From the NCBI GenBank assembly GCA_023433505.1, contig JAEZCO010000024.1:1-64000 (forward strand): 64,000 bases of DNA, in the 5' to 3' direction. The position numbers were made by a program, and so were the translations under genes. Positions 1-8,167 of this stretch are shown piece by piece. Every line of letters starts with the position of its first letter. The stretch's first letter is position 1. A model generated the notes under the pieces. The model did not search any database. It was not told the DNA's origin and saw only the letters and a list, made by a program, of their open reading frames with translations. The stretch is from Bacillota bacterium (lineage in GTDB: Bacteria > Bacillota > Clostridia > Acetivibrionales > DTU013).

Positions 1-90
1 TCCTTTGATTTCTAGAGCGGTCGGCGAAACCTGCTCTATTCTATCATATGGAGGTTTTTAATTCACTTTTAAAGCTATAAGCTTTTTGGA

Positions 91-111
91 ACTACCGGCA
101 TAGCCGGTAGT
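91..111. repeat. perfect hairpin at the window start
   Basis: A perfect 9-bp inverted repeat (ACTACCGGC, loop ATA, GCCGGTAGT) lies in the gene-free first 285 bases. Neither side has a clear T-run, so its role is open: it could be a weak terminator for a gene left of the window or a small repeat. Nothing coding was recognised in bases 1-285. Confidence 0.4.
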
Positions 112-123
112 ATTCATTTACAA

Positions 124-152
124 AAAGAAAAAAGATTGCCTCGCAATCTTTT
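124..152 (-). terminator. intrinsic terminator downstream of pncB
   Basis: A 10-bp stem (AAAAGATTGC / GCAATCTTTT) with loop CTC is followed on the minus strand by a T-rich run, about 135 bases after the pncB stop. The plus-strand side also ends in TTTT, so it may work in both directions. Confidence 0.65.
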
Positions 153-285
153 CACCTTTTATCTAAAGCCTGACTCACTTAATTTCCATTCTCTTGCTTC
201 ATGATTTTACTGTTCTAGTTTCAGACATGTAAATCAAACCAAACCGCCATCACCTTTCCACCTGCCGGCTATGTCCGGTCCTCTG

Positions 286-1728
286 CTATTTTACAGAGTA
301 CTCCATCAGGAGTTTCTCCCTGGTGTCCCACAAAGCTTTTGACAAATCGACATAGTACTTATGCGGGTTTTCAAACCTTTTGACCTCATCCCATATTGTA
401 TCCAGCTGCTTCTCGCTGTAGTGCTTTATGTCCGTTAAATTCGAGCTCTCATACACACAGGCGCCTTTTTCAAAAATTCTGTCCAGGATCCTTTTTGCCT
501 GGAAATTGGTAACGTTTTTTCTCTTCCAGGTGTATTCGGGATCAAATAACTCATACGGCTTATTCTCGTCGATAATTTCATCGTAGTGCGTCAGGACATC
601 CGCTATCGCTTTTCCTGTGCCCTTGTCAAAAAGCCTCCACAACTGCTTGAATCCGGGGTTTGTTATTTTTCCTACATTTTCGCTCAGCTTTATTTTAGGA
701 ATAAGCCGGCCGGCTTCTTCAACTGCCACCAGCTTGTAAACGCCGCCGAATACCGGCTCCGATCTGGATGTAATAAGGCGTTCGCCTACGCCGAACAAAT
801 CCACTTGCGCGCCTTGTGACAGGATATCCCTGATAATGAACTCATCCAGTGAATTTGACGCCACAATAGCGCAATCCTGGAATCCCGCCGCATCCAACAT
901 TTTCCTGGCTTCCTTGGAAAGGTATGTAATATCCCCGCTGTCGATCCTGATGCCTTTGGGCCTGAACCCTCTTGAAACTACCTCTTCGTTAAAAGCTTTA
1001 ATCGCATTGGGGACACCGGATTTTAATACATTGTAGGTATCCACGAGAAAGGTGCAGCTGCCGGGGTAGGTCCTTGCATATGCCCGAAAAGCTTCAAGTT
1101 CCGTGGGAAACATTTGAATCCAGCTGTGCGCCATGGTCCCGATGGCCGGAACGCCGAATTCCTTCTCCGCAATGGTGCAGGCCGTGCCGATACACCCTCC
1201 GATGTATGCGGCCCTGGCTCCCAAAACCGCTCCGTGGTAGCCCTGAGCCCGTCTTGATCCGAACTCCATGACGCCGCGGCCCTGGGCTGCCCGCACGATC
1301 CGGTTAGTTTTTGTAGCGATCAGGCTCTGATGATTGATGGTCAACAGCACCATGGTTTCCACAAACTGAGCTTCAATGACAGGTCCCCTCACCATCACGA
1401 TAGGCTCGTTAGGGAATATTGGCGTCCCCTCGGGTACTGCCCAGACATCACAGCTGAATTTGAAGGTTTTCAGGTACTGCAGGAATTCCTCGCTAAAAAG
1501 TTCTTTATTCCGCAGATACCGGATGTCCTCCTCATCGAAGCTAAGCTCCTGCAAGTAACGGATAAGCTGCTCCACTCCCGCCATGATGGCAAAGCCGCCA
1601 TTGTCGGGAACCTTTCTGAAAAACATATCAAAGTAGGCAATTTTGTCCTTCATGCCATTCTGAAGGTATCCGTTGGCCATGGTCAACTCATAGAAGTCCG
1701 TCAGCATTGTCATATTCAACTTGTCCAT
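286..1728 (-). CDS. pncB: nicotinate phosphoribosyltransferase
   Basis: This 480-residue protein is a full-length nicotinate phosphoribosyltransferase, the cytoplasmic Preiss-Handler salvage enzyme that joins nicotinate and PRPP to give nicotinate mononucleotide for NAD. The N-terminal MLTDFYELTMANGYL segment and the internal ESR/MEFGSRRAQG and IDSGDI motifs (phosphoribosyl-binding part of the barrel) are typical. The length fits the Bacillota and archaeal type. The start is supported by GGGGAG about 8 bases upstream. It appears monocistronic, between a terminator at 124-152 and the amidase gene. No NAD-responsive regulator or riboswitch was recognised upstream. Confidence 0.95.
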   Translation of the reverse strand: MDKLNMTMLTDFYELTMANGYLQNGMKDKIAYFDMFFRKVPDNGGFAIMAGVEQLIRYLQELSFDEEDIRYLRNKELFSEEFLQYLKTFKFSCDVWAVPEGTPIFPNEPIVMVRGPVIEAQFVETMVLLTINHQSLIATKTNRIVRAAQGRGVMEFGSRRAQGYHGAVLGARAAYIGGCIGTACTIAEKEFGVPAIGTMAHSWIQMFPTELEAFRAYARTYPGSCTFLVDTYNVLKSGVPNAIKAFNEEVVSRGFRPKGIRIDSGDITYLSKEARKMLDAAGFQDCAIVASNSLDEFIIRDILSQGAQVDLFGVGERLITSRSEPVFGGVYKLVAVEEAGRLIPKIKLSENVGKITNPGFKQLWRLFDKGTGKAIADVLTHYDEIIDENKPYELFDPEYTWKRKNVTNFQAKRILDRIFEKGACVYESSNLTDIKHYSEKQLDTIWDEVKRFENPHKYYVDLSKALWDTREKLLMEYSVK

Positions 1729-1854
1729 TTATTCCACTCCCCATAATTTCTTTATTGATATAGCTCCATTGCATTTATCTCTATTGATTGAATCATACCA
1801 AAAAAACATGGGGAGGTACAACCCTTCTGTCGATAGCTCCTGAAAATGACCGGG

Positions 1855-2976
1855 TCAATTGTACCTTGTTTTTTCAATTCCTTCCAGAATGGCTTTGGCC
1901 AGCATATCTCTGAAAGAATCGGCTGCAAGCAGTTTCCGCTCCCTGCTGTTGGTGATAAAAGCTGTTTCTACAAGGACTCCGGGCACATTGGAGTTGCGCA
2001 GGATATAATAGTCCGCCCGCTCGCAATCATGGGACTGGCGTTTCAAGCCCTTTGCCGTTATGCCGTTTAAGGCTTTCTGGATATTTCTCGCCAATTCCTT
2101 CGACGCGAGATTTTTGCGATTGTAGTATACGGTAGAGCCTGAGGTCGAAGGGGACTCGGGTAAACTATCCACATGGATGCTGACAAAGAACTCTGCGCCG
2201 CTGCTGTTGATGATGTTTGTCCTTGCATTCAGATCCCTTTCCTGCCGGGTCGCGCCATTGTGCGATTGACTGTCCAGCGCCGCATCCTTGCTCCTTGTCA
2301 GGACAGCCTCATATCCATAATTCACGAGGCTGTCCCTCAGTTTTTTAGCAATACTTAAATTCACTTCACTCTCAACCACATTTCCTTTGGAAGCTCCCGG
2401 ATCAATTCCTCCATGTCCCGGATCAATAACAAGGATGAACGGTTTTGCCTGCTTTAATGAAGCATTGATTTTATCATAGGTAATTGCATCCATCTTTCCA
2501 TCCGGAGCTATGCCTTGACTCTTTTGGAATTTGATTACAGCATTCTCCGTAGCGTCCCCATAATATCCGGTGGGACCTAAAGTGAAAAATCCCAATTGTT
2601 TCAAGCTCCGCTGCAAGCCGGTTACCTCCGGACTGTTCATGCCTTTTTTAAAAACCGGCATGCTTTTCTCTATGCCCAGTACGCTGTTTATTTTATTGAG
2701 TGTATTCTCTCCAGCCTTACCGTCAGCAGCTAAGCCATACTTTTTTTGAAATGCACTTACTGCCGCTTCGGTAATATCGCCATAATATCCCGTGGAGTCC
2801 CGGCAGAAAAACCCCAGCTGCTTCAAATCGTCCTGCAACCGGGTTACCTGGTCGCCTTTCATCTCCTTTTTTAACACAAACCCGTCAGACATCGCAAAAG
2901 CTGTCCGTAAGGGTACGGAAAGTATAAATAAAAGTAACACCGCCCGACAAAAATATTTATCCGGCTTTTTTCTCAT
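1855..2976 (-). CDS. secreted N-acetylmuramoyl-L-alanine amidase with two PG-binding domains
   Basis: This exported cell-wall hydrolase cleaves the bond between muramic acid and L-alanine. I chose the ATG at 2976 (protein begins MRKKPDKYF) because GGGGGGA lies about 6 bases upstream; an in-frame ATG at 2991 has poorer spacing. Residues 1-30 are a signal peptide ending near AFA. Two peptidoglycan-binding repeats (about 35-100 and 110-170) share the pattern V.RLQ..LKQLGFF....GYYGD.TE.AV..FQK. The C-terminal 190 residues are an Amidase_3 (zinc) domain: the ligands fit VIDPGHGG, ES in VVESEVNLS, SIHVDS, and the catalytic Glu in VLVETAFITN. It resembles sporulation and vegetative CwlC/CwlD-type amidases, but its stage of action cannot be read from sequence. 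Confidence 0.93.
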   Translation of the reverse strand: MRKKPDKYFCRAVLLLFILSVPLRTAFAMSDGFVLKKEMKGDQVTRLQDDLKQLGFFCRDSTGYYGDITEAAVSAFQKKYGLAADGKAGENTLNKINSVLGIEKSMPVFKKGMNSPEVTGLQRSLKQLGFFTLGPTGYYGDATENAVIKFQKSQGIAPDGKMDAITYDKINASLKQAKPFILVIDPGHGGIDPGASKGNVVESEVNLSIAKKLRDSLVNYGYEAVLTRSKDAALDSQSHNGATRQERDLNARTNIINSSGAEFFVSIHVDSLPESPSTSGSTVYYNRKNLASKELARNIQKALNGITAKGLKRQSHDCERADYYILRNSNVPGVLVETAFITNSRERKLLAADSFRDMLAKAILEGIEKTRYN

Positions 2977-3205
2977 GTAAAATCCCCCCATAATTCCTCA
3001 AAATGGCAGCTGTCATTGTTTTTCACGCAGCAGCCCATAGCTTATTTTTCATCCATCGGTCAAAATGTATGTCAAAAAAACTAAGACACATTATGGGAAC
3101 AGCACCAATTAAGCCTGGGAAAAATTAAATTCAAAATTTGTTCACAAATAAAACACAGGATTATCTTAAATCCGGGGAAAATAAAAAACTGAAGGAGGTG
3201 GTACA

Positions 3206-3706
3206 ATGAAGTTTTTCAGAACGCTGGCACCCGTTTTGTTATCAGCTTGCCTTTTGACTTCCACAGCTTTTGCGGCTCCCGGTAATCCCAATGCGCCCGG
3301 GATCGAAGCGAAACACCAAAAGTGTGAAGATTTCAGCAAAGATCCTGTAAAAGCGCTTGAAAGCAAGAAAGAGAGAATCCAATCAAGGCTAAAGGAAGGA
3401 AAGATCAGTAAAGAAAAGGCGGACGCCATTACTGCAAGAATTGATGCGAAAATCAAGGAAGTCAACGAGTTTAACAAGTTGACGCCGCCGCAGAAAAAAG
3501 CGAAGCTGATCAACGATTTCAAGACCTCGATGGAAAGAAGGGTCAAGGAGGGTAAGCTGACAAGGGAAAATGCCGATACAATACTCAAGGACTTTACCGA
3601 AAAGGTAAATCAATGGGACGGCAACGGGTATCCCAAATTCCACGGCAAGGGATTTAAGGGCAAGGACGGACATCACGGGAAGGACAGCGAGAAGAATTTG
3701 CACTAG
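3206..3706 (+). CDS. small secreted helical protein (DUF2680-like)
   Basis: A 166-residue secreted protein preceded by an excellent AAGGAGGTGG ribosome binding site. Residues 1-23 are a signal peptide cleaved after TAFA. The mature part is highly charged and helical. It carries repeated units of the form L.....ER...RLKEGKISKEKADAI..RI, seen around residues 60-80 and again around 110-130, which resembles the DUF2680 family of exported Bacillota proteins. The tail is Gly/His/Lys-rich. It is flanked by divergent and convergent genes and ends in a strong terminator, so it is a single-gene unit. The function is unknown; an envelope or cation-binding role would be guesswork. Confidence 0.82.
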   Translation: MKFFRTLAPVLLSACLLTSTAFAAPGNPNAPGIEAKHQKCEDFSKDPVKALESKKERIQSRLKEGKISKEKADAITARIDAKIKEVNEFNKLTPPQKKAKLINDFKTSMERRVKEGKLTRENADTILKDFTEKVNQWDGNGYPKFHGKGFKGKDGHHGKDSEKNLH

Positions 3707-3723
3707 CCTTATCTTAACTATCA

Positions 3724-3761
3724 AGGGAACCGGTCCTTCGGGACCGGGTCCCTGTTTTATT
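3724..3761 (+). terminator. strong intrinsic terminator
   Basis: A perfect 7-bp GC stem (CCGGTCC / GGACCGG) capped by a TTCG tetraloop extends by five more pairs after one mismatch and is followed by TTTTATTTT. It lies 18 bases after the stop of the small secreted protein. Confidence 0.88.
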
Positions 3762-3793
3762 TTCAGTTGGGAGTACTGCGCAGGTACTCCATG

Positions 3794-3982
3794 TCACTTT
3801 TGCAGTATGATCCTGTGTTCTACCAGCTGCATTTCCTTGATTTTTGCCTTGACGATCTTTCTTTGCCCGAAAATGTTTTCCATGACCAGATTGTCCTCTT
3901 CGGGCACGATTCTGTCAACCGCTTCAAGAATCAGCTTCTCTTCCCCTTTTTCATCGATCAGGTATACGTTTGCTTCACACAT
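3794..3982 (-). CDS. cooT: CooT-family nickel-binding protein
   Basis: A 62-residue protein beginning MCEANVYL. The Met-Cys start, the length and the hydrophobic/charged strand pattern match the CooT family, whose founder in Rhodospirillum binds nickel and helps mature carbon monoxide dehydrogenase. Many Clostridia carry it without a CODH operon next door, as here. The chosen start (AGGTGA about 5 bases upstream) is far better than longer in-frame readings. The stop codon of the DUF3842 gene lies inside this ribosome binding site, so the two are almost certainly cotranscribed and translationally coupled. Confidence 0.85.
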   Translation of the reverse strand: MCEANVYLIDEKGEEKLILEAVDRIVPEEDNLVMENIFGQRKIVKAKIKEMQLVEHRIILQK

Positions 3983-3987
3983 TTTTA

Positions 3988-4404
3988 TCACCTCGAAAAA
4001 TAGCTTTTCAGACTTTGCACGGCCTTGTCCGTCAGATGGGGCAAAGGCTCGCACTTATCCACTCCGACAATTTCTATATTACACCGGTTCATGGGCAGCA
4101 ATATTTTTTTTGCAGGACTGTCTGCAATGGCATTGGCCATGGCTGCAGTCAATTCTCCCAGCATGGCATTGGCGGCGATGATCCCTACCGTGCCCATGAT
4201 CACATCAACCCTTCCGGCGTTGACAATAATAGCGTTTTCACCTGTGGCGCCTTCATTTGCTCCCGCCTTCAGCATATAGGAAGTAGCCAGGGCATTTGTA
4301 CCCAATGCAATGATCTCCACATCCTCCGGCAATTCCTTTCTGAGCTTTTCTACAATGGTCTTGCCGATTCCGCCGCCCTGGCCGTCTACTACCGCGATGC
4401 GCAT
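3988..4404 (-). CDS. DUF3842 family protein
   Basis: A 138-residue protein starting MRIAVVDGQGGGIGKTIVEKL at an ATG with GGAGGG just upstream; a TTG four codons earlier is less likely. The Gly-rich N-terminal loop resembles a dinucleotide- or nucleotide-binding fold, followed by alternating strands and helices and conserved-looking VDVIMGT and ILLPMNRCNIEIVG segments. It matches the Clostridia-wide DUF3842 family. It sits five bases from cooT, an arrangement that suggests a shared function, perhaps metal-related, but no activity is known to me. Confidence 0.85.
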   Translation of the reverse strand: MRIAVVDGQGGGIGKTIVEKLRKELPEDVEIIALGTNALATSYMLKAGANEGATGENAIIVNAGRVDVIMGTVGIIAANAMLGELTAAMANAIADSPAKKILLPMNRCNIEIVGVDKCEPLPHLTDKAVQSLKSYFSR

Positions 4405-4444
4405 ATATCCCTCCAAATATGAGAAAATCCGTTATTCACTAAAG

Positions 4445-4587
4445 AGTACTGCAAATATTACTTCCCGTTTTTCTGATAATGTAGGTTGCATAGGCGAGCA
4501 GCAAATGCAAAGCATTTGTGACCAGCCCCGGCGCTCCAAGACTGCATTTTCAGAAATCTATACGGGAAGTTAATTTGCACCAGTACT
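4445..4587. repeat. inverted-repeat element, family A, copy 1
   Basis: A 143-bp ORF-free element bounded by AGTACT ends. The left arm (AGTACTGCAAATATTACTT, then CCCGT) and the inverted right arm match over about 25 bases with small indels. A second, 98-bp copy is at 62579-62676; this one carries about 45 extra bases in the middle. The right end supplies the last five codons and stop of the cyclophilin gene. The form is that of a MITE; no transposase is present in the window. Confidence 0.8.
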
Positions 4588-5208
4588 AAGGACCGTTACC
4601 TTTTTGATCACCACATCTTTTTTAGGCAGGGACATTTGTCCGCTGTTGGGGTCCACATCCACCGGCGTTGCTGCAATTGCATCCAGCGTACTCTCTCCGC
4701 CGGTAAGCTTTCCAAAAGCGGCATAATCGCCGTCCAGCCTTGGTTCGTCGCCATCCACAATAAAGAACTGGCTGCTGGCCGAATTCGGATCCTTGGTGCG
4801 GGCCATGGATATAACGCCCTTTGTGTGTTTCAGGGTATTTTTCCCAAAACCGTTGGAAGAGAATTCGCCTTTAATGGTTTTGTCGGAGCCGCCGGAGCCG
4901 TTTCCCGCCGGGTCGCCGCCTTGAACCATGAAGCCCGAGATAATCCTGTGAAATTTAAGGCCATCATAAAAGCCTGATTTGGCAAGGCTTATAAAGTTTG
5001 CCACAGTCTCCGGTGCATATTCGGGATACAATTCAAAGGTCATTTTGCTTTCGTCCGCCATGACAATCTCGACAATGGGATGCCCGTTGGCTTTGGAATT
5101 GGCAGGACTTTCGCCGGAATTCTTTTGTCCGCAGGCGGATGCAAACACTGCAAGGACTCCCAAAAGTGCAATCAATACAACGATTCTATGGAATACTGGT
5201 TTTTTCAT
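4570..5208 (-). CDS. lipoprotein peptidyl-prolyl cis-trans isomerase (cyclophilin)
   Basis: A 212-residue membrane-anchored cyclophilin that catalyses cis-trans isomerisation of prolyl bonds, presumably assisting folding outside the membrane. Residues 1-26 form a lipoprotein signal with the lipobox FASAC; Cys26 would be lipidated. The cyclophilin domain runs from about 45 to 205, with FHRIISGFMVQGGDP, SSQFFI and the typical GDPAGNGSGG loop. The last five residues (STGAN) and the stop are encoded in the end of repeat element A, so the C-terminus was probably altered by insertion. It stands alone, transcribed away from the AraC gene region. Confidence 0.92.
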   Translation of the reverse strand: MKKPVFHRIVVLIALLGVLAVFASACGQKNSGESPANSKANGHPIVEIVMADESKMTFELYPEYAPETVANFISLAKSGFYDGLKFHRIISGFMVQGGDPAGNGSGGSDKTIKGEFSSNGFGKNTLKHTKGVISMARTKDPNSASSQFFIVDGDEPRLDGDYAAFGKLTGGESTLDAIAATPVDVDPNSGQMSLPKKDVVIKKVTVLSTGAN

Positions 5209-5296
5209 ATTCTTATCCTTTTCTTTCGCTGTTTTTATCTTCTCCTATTTTACCAGGATTACACCTTCCATGGCAATACCAAATGCCTTGGCGATA

Positions 5297-6103
5297 TTAC
5301 AGGCCGTATTTCCTGAAATGTGACGGGGCCATATGATAGGCCTTTTCGAAAGCCCTGGCGAAATGAAATTGGCTTGAATAGCCCAGCCGGTCGGAAATCT
5401 CCGCAATGGAAAGGGTTGTCTTCCTTAAAAGCTCCACAGCGATGCCCGTTCGCATGGAATCATAATATTTTTTGGGCTGCATGCCGGTAATATTCTGGAA
5501 AACCTGTCGGAATCTTCTCTCGCATAATCCCATTCTTCCCGCAAGCTCCCTGATCGATACATATTCCGGAAGGCTGGACCGCATATGGTCAATGACGCGG
5601 TCAACGGCAGCTTGATAAGGGTTGCTTACCGAACTTTTTTTCAGCTGCGCCGTCCATTTGCACAGAATATGGCCGAAAGCAGAGGAAGCCAGCAGCCTTG
5701 ATGATGAGTCACTTCTGCGAAGGAGGTCAAGGCAGGTCCTGTAATCCTCCTGTTCGGCTTCATCATGCGCAAGGTGGAGGATCTGGTTCAAAGGCTGGTT
5801 GAAAAGACTGGCGCAGGTGAATTCAAACCACCAGAAATCCCAGGTTTCGCCGCTGCAGAAATACCGCCTGGTCAAACGATGCTCAAAAAACAATAACGTG
5901 CCGGGCAGTACTGTAATTTCCTCCAGGCCGTCAATCTTGACGGTCCCCATCCCTCCGGTAGTCCTTAGCGCGATTATGCCCCTGCTGTTCAGCAAAGACT
6001 TCCTGACATCATAGGTGGGGTCGGCGTGTAAAATGTAAACAGTACTCAAGGCTACTGCAATTGTTGCTATTGGGTTTTGTGCAATTGAAAAATCAAAATC
6101 CAT
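5297..6103 (-). CDS. AraC-family transcriptional regulator
   Basis: A regulator with an N-terminal cupin-like sensor half (about residues 20-150) and a C-terminal double helix-turn-helix. The first recognition region is SIRELAGRMGLCERRF and the second IAEISDRLGYSSQFHFAR, followed by the usual P..FRKYG end. I start it at ATG 6103 (MDFDFSIAQNP); an upstream in-frame ATG at 6160 has no ribosome binding site, although the 6103 site is weak too. It is divergent from the UroD-like gene, which is the most likely target. The ligand is unknown; family members near metabolic enzymes usually sense the substrate or product. Confidence 0.88.
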   Translation of the reverse strand: MDFDFSIAQNPIATIAVALSTVYILHADPTYDVRKSLLNSRGIIALRTTGGMGTVKIDGLEEITVLPGTLLFFEHRLTRRYFCSGETWDFWWFEFTCASLFNQPLNQILHLAHDEAEQEDYRTCLDLLRRSDSSSRLLASSAFGHILCKWTAQLKKSSVSNPYQAAVDRVIDHMRSSLPEYVSIRELAGRMGLCERRFRQVFQNITGMQPKKYYDSMRTGIAVELLRKTTLSIAEISDRLGYSSQFHFARAFEKAYHMAPSHFRKYGL

Positions 6104-6304
6104 ATCTTGATTGTACCTGATTATTGCCGAATTGTATATATATTCACCCGATAATTGCATTCAAATATGTATCGTCAAATAATATAATATATGCATAAGA
6201 CCGCAATTTCTCCAATGCAGCCAGTATATACCCTTTATAGACCAGCGATACATTTTGTATATAATGGCTGTCATACATTTTATCAAGAGGATGGTGTCTC
6301 CCCC

Positions 6305-7465
6305 ATGGAAAGACTGGAAATAAACAACGGTATAACCGGAATGGTTCCGCGGAACAAGATGAGCAAGGGAGCCCGCAAGCTCCGCGATTTTTATGAATTA
6401 ACGCCGGACGCTCCCATTTATTTAAGCGAGTTCGGCTATTATTCCCTTGACCGCTGGAAAAGCGAAGGCTATATCAGCGATGCTACCGACCTGAATGAGC
6501 TTTTCGGCTTCGACGAGCCGGGCGGCTTTCACCTTGGCGGCCTTGGGTGGTGCGAAGCAGGCTTTTCCCCCGCCTTTGACGTAAAGGTCATTGAAGACAG
6601 AGGGGACTACGAAGTCGAACAGGATTTTGCCGGCCGTCATGTGCTGTATTTCAAAGGCCGCCGCAATGGTTTCATGCCGGAATACATCGACCATCCGGTA
6701 AAGGATATGAAGACCTGGGAGGAAAATTGCAAGTGGAGGCTCAATCCCAATACCACCGAAAGATACGCCGGCTTTGACCGGCAGATGTCCAGGGCAAGAG
6801 AGGCCGCCGGACAGGGCAAGGTGGTCACACTGAACCTGGTGGGCGGCTATATGTACCTGAGAAGTCTTATGGGACCTGTTGACCTTTTATATAAATTTTA
6901 CGACGATCCGGACCTGGTCCATGCCTGCATGAAGGTCTGGTTTGAGCTTGCGGATGCAGTTTGCGCCAAATACCAGCAGCACGTCACCATTGATGAATTC
7001 TTTATTGGGGAGGATATCAGCTACAATCAGGGCCTGCTCATCTCGCCCGCTCTGGTCAGGGAATTCCTGTTCCCTTATTACCAGCAGTTAATGACCCATA
7101 TTAAATCCCGGCAGCTGGATAAAAACCGCCACCTGTATTTCCAACTGGACACCGACGGATATTCCGACCCGGTGATCCCTCTGTACAAGGAGCTTGGAAT
7201 GGATTATATGAGCCCCTTTGAAGTTGCTTCGGGCAGCGATGTGGTGCGGACGGGAATGCAATATCCCGACTTGATCATGCGCGGAGGCATAGACAAACGG
7301 ATACTTGCCGAAGGCAGGGAAGCCATTGACCGGATGATAGACGGCATCCTGCCGGTCTTGAAGAAAAGAGGCGGCTATATACCAAATTGTGATCATGGGG
7401 TGCCCGAAGAAGTGAGCTTTGAAAATTATATGCACTTCCGCAATAGGTTAAGGGAGTTTGCCTGA
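6305..7465 (+). CDS. uroporphyrinogen decarboxylase (URO-D)-like protein
   Basis: About 386 residues belonging to the URO-D/methyltransferase superfamily, as shown by the C-terminal half with DEFFIGEDISYNQGLLISP, the MSPFEVASG segment, MRGGIDKRILA and the terminal GGYIPNCDHGVPEEVS. Family members of this kind in anaerobes often act as corrinoid-dependent methyltransferases (MtaA/CmuA-like) rather than in haem synthesis, and no haem gene is nearby. I chose ATG 6305; a longer reading from 6191 would begin upstream of a -10-like TATAAT at 6260-6265. AGAGG lies 14 bases before this ATG, a rather long spacing. Divergent AraC control is likely. The substrate is unknown. Confidence 0.85.
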   Translation: MERLEINNGITGMVPRNKMSKGARKLRDFYELTPDAPIYLSEFGYYSLDRWKSEGYISDATDLNELFGFDEPGGFHLGGLGWCEAGFSPAFDVKVIEDRGDYEVEQDFAGRHVLYFKGRRNGFMPEYIDHPVKDMKTWEENCKWRLNPNTTERYAGFDRQMSRAREAAGQGKVVTLNLVGGYMYLRSLMGPVDLLYKFYDDPDLVHACMKVWFELADAVCAKYQQHVTIDEFFIGEDISYNQGLLISPALVREFLFPYYQQLMTHIKSRQLDKNRHLYFQLDTDGYSDPVIPLYKELGMDYMSPFEVASGSDVVRTGMQYPDLIMRGGIDKRILAEGREAIDRMIDGILPVLKKRGGYIPNCDHGVPEEVSFENYMHFRNRLREFA

Positions 7466-7512
7466 TCCCCGCCTGGCGGAGCTCCTCCGCCAAATGCGTA
7501 TAGTACCCGGCT

Positions 7513-7887
7513 TCACCTGTCCTTGCGTTTCAGATAATCCGCCATAAACTGGGCGTCCTTGATTTCCAGTCCCCGCTCTCCGGCAAGGGATTCGACATGA
7601 TGAATGAATTCATGTTTGAGCGTGTGCTCCAGTTGCTGCCTCAGTGCTTCCTTTCCCAGGTACCCGTAAACACGCGAAAACGACCCGTAATAAATGGCGA
7701 TGTATCTTCCCATACTTCCGCCTCGATAGTACTCGCCCAAAATATAAAGATCATTGCCCCTGCTCATGGGGTTCAGTTTTTCCTCCGGCAGCAGGACGAT
7801 CCCTCCGTTGAGCTCCCTGTATATCTCCTCAGGAAGCTCAACGGCTATTTCGTCCAGCATTATTTCCATTTCATCGATAGATATCAT
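7513..7887 (-). CDS. small zincin-like metallopeptidase family protein
   Basis: A 124-residue protein with the zinc-protease motif HEFIHHVE near residue 92, typical of the minimal metallopeptidase family PF06262. The N-terminal helix, the conserved ELPEEIYRELNGGIVLLPE and the YIAIYYGSF strand fit the same family. The function is unproven; the two His and the Glu of HExxH are present, so it could bind metal and be active. The start has AGGAG at a somewhat long 13-base spacing. It is convergent with the URO-D-like gene. Confidence 0.83.
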   Translation of the reverse strand: MISIDEMEIMLDEIAVELPEEIYRELNGGIVLLPEEKLNPMSRGNDLYILGEYYRGGSMGRYIAIYYGSFSRVYGYLGKEALRQQLEHTLKHEFIHHVESLAGERGLEIKDAQFMADYLKRKDR

Positions 7888-7962
7888 AGGCTATGGATCT
7901 CCTTTGGTATTGCACAATTAATTTTACCACGAAAAACAAAATCAATCCATCTTGCCAACATG

Positions 7963-8001
7963 TAAAAAATGCGACAGGAGAACGTCTCCTGCCGCATTTT
8001 T
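7963..8001 (-). terminator. terminator of the feo operon
   Basis: A 13-bp stem with one G-U pair (969-981 with 985-997 of the 7-kb block, three-base loop) begins at the stop of the Cys-rich Feo partner gene and is followed on the minus strand by TTTTTT. The plus-strand side has a shorter T-run. Confidence 0.85.
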
Positions 8002-8131
8002 AATCACATTTTTTATCGCAGCCGCAGCAAGAGCCGCAGTCGCTCTTTTTAAAGGATTTCCTGATATTTATAAATATGAACAGCGCTGCTGCCAGTCCTA
8101 TGACGCTTAAAATTAAAATACTCCAAAACAT
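8000..8131 (-). CDS. FeoB-associated Cys-rich membrane protein
   Basis: A 43-residue protein too short for most gene finders: one N-terminal transmembrane helix (MFWSILILSVIGLAAALFIF), a basic stretch, then a Cys-rich cytoplasmic tail SDCGSCCGCDKKCD. This architecture matches the FeoB-associated Cys-rich membrane protein family found directly downstream of feoB in Bacillota. GGAGG lies at good spacing before the ATG, and feoB ends 36 bases upstream. By family knowledge it is a likely accessory for ferrous iron uptake, with the cysteines able to bind iron; the exact role is not established. Confidence 0.88.
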   Translation of the reverse strand: MFWSILILSVIGLAAALFIFINIRKSFKKSDCGSCCGCDKKCD

Positions 8132-8167
8132 CTCTGTCCTCCATCCTTTCGGCTTTTGCAGCGAGAT

